From Psylliodes chrysocephalus (lineage: Eukaryota > Arthropoda > Insecta > Coleoptera > Chrysomelidae): a stretch of DNA of 64,000 bases. The position numbers and the translations under genes are program-made. The first letter of the stretch is position 1. Each line of letters opens with the position of its first letter. Shown one piece after another: positions 56,405-64,000 of this stretch. The stretch covers positions 62,179,153 through 62,243,152 of the forward strand of contig OV651814.1 in the NCBI GenBank assembly GCA_927349885.1, given 5' to 3'. The notes under the pieces were generated by a model that did no database searches, was not told the DNA's origin, and saw nothing but the letters and a program-made list of their open reading frames with translations.

Positions 56405-57126
56405 ACTAAACTACTGGCTACTTGAACTTACACATAGAGATTTTTAGGCAACATTTGAAGTTTAATATTTTCAACAGGAATGCAAATTTTTGAACGCGGC
56501 TTGCAGATTTTAAGAGCTAGTTTTTTATGATTTTTCAGGCAAATTTTTTTTTTCATTTATTAAAAATTACCAATACCAATTACCACTAAGTATCCCTATC
56601 CATACATAACTAATATTTGTTATAATAGTACACCGTGTTTTTAAGGGATTGCAGGAACCTTTAAATTAGGTTTAGAATTAGAAATTTTGTATGAATTGAC
56701 TTTTGTATAATAAAATGTAATATACTTGTTCTTGACGCTACGTGTTTGTCAATTATCGACCCGGTATAATGTGTAAATTTCAATTCTCAAATAAAATACT
56801 TAGACCATAGAAAATCTACGTGAAATAAGGATTCCAAATCCGCAAAAATCATCAAGAACCGTCAATCCATTTTTAAGTTATACCATTTTAAAAATTTTCC
56901 TACCAAAATTTTATGTTTAGTACAAACTTTTTGATTTTTTGCATGACTTCATTGATATAATAAACCTGTGGTCCTACAATAAATATGCGTCATGCAGCTT
57001 AATCAAAAAAAAATAGGTCTTAAAATCTGCAAGCTGCGTTTAAAAATTTGTATTCCTATTGAAAATTTTAACATTAAATTTTGCCTAAAAATCTCTATGT
57101 GTAAGTTCGAGTGACCAGCAGTTTAT
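56405..57126. mobile_element. Non-autonomous element with 126-bp terminal inverted repeats
   Basis: Arms 56405-56530 and 57001-57126 are inverted copies. Shared words are GAACTTACACATAGAGATTT, TTTAGGCAA and GCTTGCAGATTTTAAGA. The middle (about 470 bases) has no coding capacity. Target duplication was not identified. Confidence 0.85.
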
Positions 57127-57240
57127 TTGCCTGCAATTATCGATTACAATAGTTTTGGGATTCACGATTCGATACAAGCTATTCCGCAGCCTCCACTTAT
57201 TATTATACTATAAGTGTTTTTATTAAAGTGAGGTTAAAAT

Positions 57241-57880
57241 GCCTCGTGCAAAATGCTTAAAATGTGATTTTTCCTTAACTGAAGAGTATTTTTTTTTTAA
57301 ACGTGTACTATATTTTTTGTGACAAGTGCGTAGCCTCCTTTAAAAAAATCTCCTTGTTGCTCAACAAGATTAGTAAGTTAGAAAACGAACTAAAAACCCT
57401 GAAGGAAGATATGAAAAATGAAGCAACGAAACTCAAAACTCAAGAAATTTTTAACGAAGTTCAAGAGCGCTAATTGCGGGCCTCAAATGTTATGTTGTAC
57501 AATGTTCCTAAACCTGTTTTTACCACGCTGAATAATAAAATTGCAGAGGATAAAGTTAAAATTGCTAGAGTTTCGAATAGTGTTGGTATTGGCGAGGCTG
57601 AAATTGTAAATGTACTGCGAGTGGGAAAAATTGGAAACAAACCTAGCCCAATTAAAACTGTACTCAAAATTCTCAACTCGTAAACCAAATGTTAAAACTA
57701 AAAAAAAATGCAACATCTACTGTTAAAAGTGGCATGGATAAGACCAGGATGTAACAAGAACAATTACGGGAAGTTGAAGATAAGTTGAAATCTAGGTTAG
57801 AGCACGGCAAGAACGATGTAGTCTTAAAATTTGCTAGAGGTGTTTCCAAAATAATTAATAAAGCAAAAAATGTTTGAACG
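57241..57880 (+). pseudogene. LINE ORF1-like protein remnant
   Basis: Starts MPRAKCLKCDFSLTEEYF, followed after frame changes by a coiled coil (KISKLENELKTLKEDMKNEA). Next comes the RNA-binding part: RASNVMLYNVPKP, EDKVKIARV, ILRVGK-like VLRVGKIGNKPSPIKTVLKI. This pattern (ERxxRxxNVxxxNxPE, VxRxGK, RPxxV) is that of ORF1 in CR1/jockey-type LINEs. It lies directly upstream of the endonuclease/RT relic in the same orientation, so both belong to one element. Confidence 0.75.
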
Positions 57881-57962
57881 GGAATAGGCTAAATAAACTC
57901 ACAGTGTTTTATTAAAATACCGGCGGTATTAGGACTTAGTTGTCTACTTTAAGGTCTTCCAC

Positions 57963-58180
57963 AATTTTTTTTTTGTCATTGGCATCAACTTCTAAGGTTG
58001 TTAGTCTCGTGTTCTGTTAATTAGAACCCAACAGTGGTCGAGTGGGAAATCCTACCAAGGCATCAGGATTAATTTTAAATAATTTAAATTAAATAAAAAA
58101 ATCCTGGCCAACGGTGGTTTTCGAACCTGGGACCCTTGGATCCACAGACAGAGACTCTACCACTGAGCCACCCACTTACT
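57963..58180 (-). mobile_element. tRNA-derived SINE inserted in the LINE
   Basis: On the minus strand GTGGGTGGCTCAGTGGTAGA (A box GGCTCAGTGGTAGAG) is followed by CCCAGGTTCGAAAACC (B box). An unrelated body comes next, then an A-run (57,967-57,976 read as T on the plus strand). It separates RSS from SFDVI of the LINE endonuclease. Clear target duplications were not seen. Confidence 0.78.
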
Positions 58181-59361
58181 AGTAGCTTCGATGTTATAAT
58201 ACTATCTGAAACGTGGTTGCATAAAAATTATTTAGATGCGAAAATCTCCTTGCGTGGATATGCAGTTTTTCGTGCTGATCGTAACCAAAATACCAGTGAC
58301 TGTACAAGAGGTGGTGGTGTTCTTAATGCGATAAAAGAGGCTTTCATAATCCACAGGTTAAATGTAAACAATTCAATAGAGCATCTCTTTGTAAAATGTA
58401 TTATTAATGATAACAAATTTACAATTGGAGCAACTTATATTCCTCCTGGTTCTATAAAACTATTTATTTAACTCATGGTGCCACAGTTGAGGAAATATTA
58501 ACTCAGTATCCTGATTATACGTTATACTTGTTTGGTGACTATAAACTTCCATTAGCTTGGTTTACTAGTTAGCTGCCCTCTACATTATCCTGCAAGAGCT
58601 TTGGTTGAATATGTTTCATTCTTGTACTTGAAACAATATAATTGTATATCTGATCCACATAATGTATTCTTAGATCTTAATTTTTGCAATGAACCCTATT
58701 CTTTAAATGTTTTTAAAGCTATTGACCCACTATTAGATGATAATTATCACCACTTAGCTATTGAATGTGATATCATGCTTGGGAAATTTGACCCGCTGCC
58801 TTTTGAGGATTTTTTTATTTTGTTGATTTTAAGAATGCTGATTATGTGGCAATAAAAAACTATCTGTCTTCTATAAATTAGGATCATTTTATTTTTAATA
58901 ATGAGTTTGATACATCAGTTAGTAATTTTCATCAAATTTTACCAAACGTCATAGTAAATTTTGTTCCTATAAGGAAATTCAGTTCATCTAGTTATCCTAG
59001 ATGGTATTCCTCTGAACTTAAAACGATAGTTTACAATAAGAAGAAAACTCATGCAAAGTTTAAAACTACTAAGTTGCATTCAGACTATCTTATCTTCTCT
59101 AATCTGAGATCTCAATGTACAGTACTTGGTAAAACCTGTTACGAGGTTTATATATCATGGGTAGATCTAAATATAACTAATAATTCTAAGCAATTTTGGA
59201 GTTATGTAAATTCATTTAGGAAGGATCGTGGAATTCCAAGTAATATGTCTTTGGTTAACAATTATGTTTATGACGAAAATGGAATAGTAAATCTTTTTGC
59301 TTCCTATTTTTCATTAGTATATAAATTTTCGAGTACAACGTCTCTAAATACTACTCAGCAT

Positions 59362-59755
59362 CAATGATAAGATTAAAAACACAACACGGAAGATATCCCT
59401 ATCATTTAGCTAAATTAGGAATTGTCAACTCAGCAGTATGTATTTGTGATAATGTATCGATAGCAGACCTAAACCATATATTCTTTAATTGCAACAATCA
59501 TAAAGCCAAGACCGAAAGCCTATATAATTCATTGATTCAGTTGAAATTGAAACCTTTAAGTATTCCTAACTTGTTGAGTCAGGACAGCAAAATCATTAAT
59601 AACCTGCTAATTGAATTTCTTAAGCAAATTAAAATACATTTATAAGTATAACTACAAGCTTAGGTAGTCATTTTCTTTAAAAAGTCTGTGGCTAACAGAT
59701 TTAATTCTAAGCCAACTCCCCCCTCCTCTCACACACATATATAGTGATGATATTA
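59362..59755 (+). pseudogene. 3' end of a second LINE inserted in the first
   Basis: A frame at 59,364-59,645 reads RLKTQHGRYPYHLAKLGIVN, CICDNVSIADLNHIFFNCNN and ends LLIEFLKQIKIHL. This is the cysteine-bearing tail that follows the RT/RNase H in jockey- or I-type LINEs (RLRTGHxxxxxHLxxxxxxxxxxCxCxxxxxxxHxxxxC). It is unrelated to the surrounding LINE frame, which resumes at 59,775. It is a 5'-truncated insertion, the usual result of LINE integration. No long poly-A remains. Confidence 0.75.
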
Positions 59756-61371
59756 TACCCATTATTGTTTTCTTTGAAATTTTTAATTTAAAAGATAACT
59801 TAAGCTGTGGTCCGGATGGACTGCTTGCATATTTCTTTAAGAGATGTAAAAATATATTAAGTGAACCACTTTGTATGATGTTTAACCAGTTGATTTCCAG
59901 AGGTTATTTTCCCGCTACGTGGAAAATTAGCTATGTGATACCAAACTTTAAAAATGGTGATGTCTAATGTTAAGAATTACCGACCTACCAGTAAACTCTC
60001 TATCATCCACAAATTGTTTGAGCTGCTGGTTACAAAAATTTTTTCATAGCATTGTAAAAATATAATTATAAATGAACAGCATAGTTTTACCTCTGGCAAA
60101 TCTACTGTAACAAATTTATTAAAATATCAGAATAACATCATTAACTCATTTGAACTAGGTAACCAAGTAGACAGTATTTATGCTGGCTTCACTAAAGCAT
60201 TTGAGATAAACCATGTTTTCTAATTTACAAACTAAAATTGATGGATTTTCCAATCTGGTTGTCTGGTTATCCAGCTATCTTAGTGGGAGAACACAGTGAA
60301 ATTTAAAAAACACACTTTAAATTCAGTCATAGTTTCCTCAGGAGTTCCGCAGGGCTCTCATTTGAGGCCACTGCTTTTCAACCTCTTTGTTAATGCCACA
60401 GGTTCAACTTTTGAGTACTGCAAATTTTTACTGTTCGCTGATGACTTCGAAATGTACTTGATAATTACTTTCTGGGAGGACTGTTATAAATTGGAAAGCG
60501 ATATTTTAACACTAATCAATTGGTTTGTTGCTAACGGTATGTCTTTTAACACTGATAAATGTTACTAAATTACTTTTACTAGAAATAAAACTAGCATCTT
60601 TTTCAATTATTCACTTAATAATGTACCCATAAACAGAGTTGTTACTATCAAGGATCTGGTATCAGGTTCGATAGTCAGCTGACATTTGCTGAACTTATTA
60701 ATACCATTACTAGCAAGTGTTATTAAATTTTGGGGTTTGGAATGCGTAATTCGAAGGATTTATCAATTAATAGCTATTTTAGTGGTTTATAATTCTTTGG
60801 TATGTTCGTTACTGCAATATGCTTCTATAGTCTAGACGCCCTATTACGCAGTTTATATCTCGGCAATTGAATGAATACGACACAAATTTTTCAGACATGC
60901 AGCGTATAAAATGCACTTTCAGGTTGGAAATTACAATTATGAGGAAGTTTTGAATACACTTAACTTATTAGCATTAGAAAACCGTAGAATATTTATGAAA
61001 ATGACTTTGTTATTTAAACTTTTGTCAGGGGATATTTATTGCCCAGAACTTCTGTCCCTTTTCTTACTTAAGATTCAGAGTTGGACTACTCGTAACCACA
61101 GTTTATTGGCTGTTCCATTTAATTAGACAAGTTATGGATATCACACTCCTGTCTCTCGCTTATCAAGAACAGCCAATATGCTTGGTGAATAGGGCATTGA
61201 TTTTATCGGTCCTTTTTCGAGCAACTCTAAAGCTACGTTAAAGTCAAAACTATAAAAACATGATATCTGTGATTAGATAATAAATGTATTTATAGTTTGT
61301 ATCTATGTAGGTTAAATACCACTGTATTATTTTACTGTAAAGGGGTTTTCTCGTTAAATAAATAAATAAAA

Positions 61372-62404
61372 TATTGAAAATAAACGACACATTAGGTCTT
61401 TGCATGCGGGCGGCCGACACCCTAGGAACGGCCCTGAATAAAAGATTACAAACAACTCGAGAATATGCTGTTCATGCATTAACCTTCGTAATATCCTGTT
61501 GTGATTTTAAATATTTTATGTAATATTTAGGTATTTATAACACTTTTTTACCCCTTAAAATATATGCAAACATAATGACAAACTAAATCATACCATCGTA
61601 TTGGAACCAGCCTGCACAGTACCACTATGTGGCTGGATCCTTTCTGATATTATTCGTTGCAAATTATAAGATTTGGAAAAACCCAGTTGTTTTACCCGCG
61701 CTGATAACTGTAGTTATAGACAGTGGTCCGAATTTTAATAAACAATTGTGACCCTTAGGTATTGAATAAGTGAGTAGTGAATAAGTATCACAATTAAATG
61801 CTCTTGTTTGTATAGAAGCACTGTTGTAATGCTCTGCGTAGTTGAAAGGACATGGTTGAACTGACCATCGGCAATCGTTAACAAACCTGATTAATTTCTG
61901 TTTTGTAGTTTGTCAATATATTTTGTGTTGTTAAAATAATGGAGTTAGAAAGTGATGAATTTATTCCTAAAATGAATGTGGATGTGGCAGCTTTGCTAAA
62001 GAAAAGAGCACTCATATAGCGGTGGATGCTAAACAAGTTGTTCTAAACGTATGCAATAGTGTTTTATCTATTTTCTTATTAAAATGTATGCATTTGGTAT
62101 AAACAGTTTTTTGGCAGGGATTGTTGATAAATATGATTTTATTTATTTGTAGAACTTAAATTGGAGTTACCATAGTCTGCCGCTATGTTTTTAACTAATA
62201 TTTATTTATACTTCATTAGTAGCTAAAATTTTAAAAAATGGAACAGAACCTCATCATTTGCGAAACGATTCCGGTTCTTCTCGTTGTAAACCAAAGCATT
62301 TGTTGGAACCATTCAAACATTATATGACATGTATGATGCAAACAACTTCCCAAATTTAAGCAAACGAATGAAAACTAAAAAACAAAATGATAATTGAAAA
62401 TTGT
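61372..62404. other. No clear gene; possible coding scrap at 61,939-62,025
   Basis: A short ATG frame (MELESDEFIPKMNVDVAALL) with a frame change into HIAVDAKQVVLNVCN resembles the N-terminal exon of IS630-like insect transposases (AKxxxxNVY). The match is too short to call. The rest is anonymous AT-rich sequence. Confidence 0.3.
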
Positions 62405-62575
62405 AGTGATGCCGCGAGACGAGGGATTCTCGTCTCGTCTTGTCTCGTCTCGAACGAGACGAGAGAAACATTTTATGTCGAAAACAGATTCGAGACGAGA
62501 CGAGAGAGTGTCATCTCTCGACGATTATTTCTCGTTTCTCTCGAGCTCTCTCGGGCTCCCTCGAACAATTTTCTC
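62405..62575. repeat. Palindromic TCTCG/CGAGA-rich satellite-like block
   Basis: CGAGA and TCTCG pentamers alternate on both strands (TCTCGTCTCGTCTTGTCTCG, CGAGACGAGACGAGAGAG). Because the words are complementary, the block can fold on itself repeatedly. The two overlapping open frames here are by-products. Confidence 0.85.
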
Positions 62576-62949
62576 TTTGCTTATTAGGAATTTTCAATTT
62601 CTTATCGTAACTTAAAATTTTAACATATTAGATTTCGAGATAGTCAAAAAGTTAACTATAACACACCTATTCTATATATATTAAATGGTAACAAATGATA
62701 CTTGTGTTATTAGGATTTTATAAATAGTGATTTATAAGAAAAAATATTTCTCATTTCATTTATTTAAAATTTATACACTCATTTCTTTTATTTAACCCAT
62801 TCTGCTTTTCTGAGGTTACTTTTGAAGATAAGTTGAACATTTTTAAGAGTTTTTTCGAAAAATTGTCGAACAAAAGGTAATAAAACGTGTGTTTTTTATA
62901 CAGTGAGGACGAAAATTGCACCCTCCACTATTTTAACTTCTAAATCAAA
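62576..62949. other. No gene recognised
   Basis: AT-rich sequence before the foldback. Confidence 0.4.
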
Positions 62950-63824
62950 AAAGATAACGACAAAACAAAAACGAGGTTGAACTCAAGAGATATTATATTT
63001 TTGTTATAACAAGATGCACTTTACTTGGGACACGTAAGATAGAGGGAGTTACCAGCTTTAAATTTTCTAATGGAGAGTAGGGTCATGTGATACCTCAATT
63101 GAAATATAATTTCTATATTTTCACGTTCCTGTAAACAGATTTAGGTTTTTATGTTTTTACAGAAATTGCATTAAATAAATTCATAAAGTAGGTTAAATTC
63201 TTTTTTATTTACCGCTTCAACCCCAAAGGATCATTACCAAAGGTATAATAACTTATAAATGCTGTTTTTTTACAATAGTATACAACGGACAATTAACATT
63301 TGGGCTAGTACTGAGTAAATGTCAGTATCTTTTATAAATTTAAGTAGTTTTTTAATGTTAGAGGTATTTATCACTGCACAAATGGCAATTTTTTGTAGCT
63401 GGTACTTTGATAACTCTCATATTAACGATTATTGTTTCTTACTAAGAAAATGCTTCTTGTATTTACTAAAATAAATAAATTAAGAATATCAAAGGTGATT
63501 TAAAAACCACTTGACGTATTAAAATTTTCATAACTTGTTGGCAAAAAAAGCCTATTAAAAAATTCTCTTCTTACATCTAAAATTTTTAGAATTATTGCGG
63601 CACACGAGGATTATCAAGAACGTAATTTTTGTAAAAACAAAAAAACATTAAAACTGTTTGCTTAAATTTTTCAAACGAGGTATTACATGACTTTACTTTC
63701 CATTAGAAAATTTAAAGATAGTAACGCCCTCTATTTTACGTCTTAAGTAAAGTGCACCTCATTATAACAAAAATATCATAATGTTTCTCTAATTTCACAT
63801 CGTTTTTGTTCTGTCTTTATCTTC
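62950..63824. mobile_element. 0.9-kb foldback element
   Basis: Arms 62950-63172 and 63618-63824 are inverted copies: ATTTTTGTTATAA, TGCACTTTACTT, TTTAAATTTTCTAATGGA and GTTTTTACA appear in both with the same spacing. The centre of about 445 bases has no coding capacity. Element class unknown. Confidence 0.82.
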
Positions 63825-63912
63825 TTGCATTTTGAAAACATACTACACAATCCTTTCATTTAACAACACAGGATTGCATTAGAAAAATTCTAACTTCTAA
63901 TTTAACCTCTTT

Positions 63913-63927
63913 CCCCCCCCCCCCCCC
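63913..63927. repeat. Poly-C run (15 bases)
   Basis: An uninterrupted run of 15 C in otherwise AT-rich DNA; such runs are prone to assembly error. Confidence 0.9.
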
Positions 63928-64000
63928 TCCCTAACTGACATACGAGACAAAGTATTTTCGTTTTTAGTTAACGCATAATCCAGGGCCACTTATTACTTCA

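Larger units (their letters stand above)
57900..61371 (+). pseudogene. CR1/jockey-type LINE ORF2: endonuclease and reverse transcriptase
   Basis: A start-like part GGIRTxLSTLRSS (57,925-57,960) is cut by a SINE and resumes at 58,180 with SFDVIILSETWLHKNYLDAK (apurinic endonuclease), YAVFRADRNQ, RGGGVL and ATYIPPGS. The linker runs to 59,360 (SSYPRWYSSELK, FRKDRGIPSNM). After a second insertion the RT follows: SCGPDGLLAYFFK (59,810), ATWKISYVIPNFKNG, NYRPTSKLSI, INEQHSFTSGKST, SSGVPQGSHLRPLLFNLF (60,340) and LLFADDFEMY (60,430; catalytic FADD). The tail contains HAAYKMHFQVG. It ends in a TAAA-type repeat (61,355-61,371), usual for such LINEs. Many stops and frameshifts. Confidence 0.88.

Noticed and set aside
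62387..62615. Two overlapping Arg/Ser-rich frames
   Set aside because: By-products of the CGAGA repeat.

Overview
This is AT-rich animal genomic DNA from a repeat-dense genome. The families present (Phantom-type Mutator, IS630/Tc1/mariner relatives, gypsy, jockey/CR1-like LINE, PIF/Harbinger, piggyBac, hAT MITE, tRNA-derived SINEs) and the dinucleotide-rich noncoding sequence suggest an insect, perhaps a beetle; the species cannot be fixed from the sequence. No host gene could be recognised. Everything with convincing protein similarity is a mobile element, and nearly all are broken by stops, frameshifts, deletions or nested insertions.

Left third (1-22 kb): a minus-strand gypsy pol relic (about 1.3-3.5 kb); a jockey-like LINE 3' scrap (4.2 kb); an intron-containing Phantom/Mutator transposase gene with a YqaJ-like nuclease segment (5.15-9.77 kb), split by about 1.9 kb of foreign DNA that holds a 377-bp GAA tract; and a 5.8-kb Sola-like DNA transposon (10,499-16,301) with terminal inverted repeats, a 4-bp AGTT target duplication, a nearly intact spliced transposase and a nested 2.2-kb non-autonomous element. 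After it come MITEs, a 116-nt hairpin and a group of non-autonomous elements with 'CCCAnnnAGCA'-type ends and internally iterated palindromic words.

Middle (22-43 kb): a plus-strand gypsy (gag, protease, RT, RNase H) interrupted exactly at the gag stop codon by a 2.0-kb IS630-like transposon; a hammerhead-ribozyme-like motif typical of Penelope-like elements; a 1.9-kb foldback; a second, degraded IS630-like transposase (34.0-35.35 kb); two tandem-repeat arrays; and a second plus-strand gypsy relic (41.0-42.5 kb) carrying a hAT-type MITE with a perfect 8-bp target duplication.

Right part (43-64 kb): a compact 1.57-kb element coding for a tyrosine recombinase and bounded by inverted repeats and clusters of TGCGGAAAA words (the most unusual structure in the window); a FLYWCH/MULE transposon with TIRs and an 8-bp target duplication (45,078-47,008); a piggyBac N-terminal fragment; a minus-strand gypsy with two LTRs (50,997-54,692), deleted in pol and invaded by a Harbinger remnant; long-TIR elements; and a LINE (57.2-61.4 kb) invaded by a SINE and by the 3' end of another LINE.

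The genes do not form a common pathway. The order of events can be read from nesting: IS630-like into gypsy, CCCAGGCAGC-type element into Sola-like, hAT MITE into gypsy, Harbinger into gypsy gag, SINE and LINE tail into LINE.
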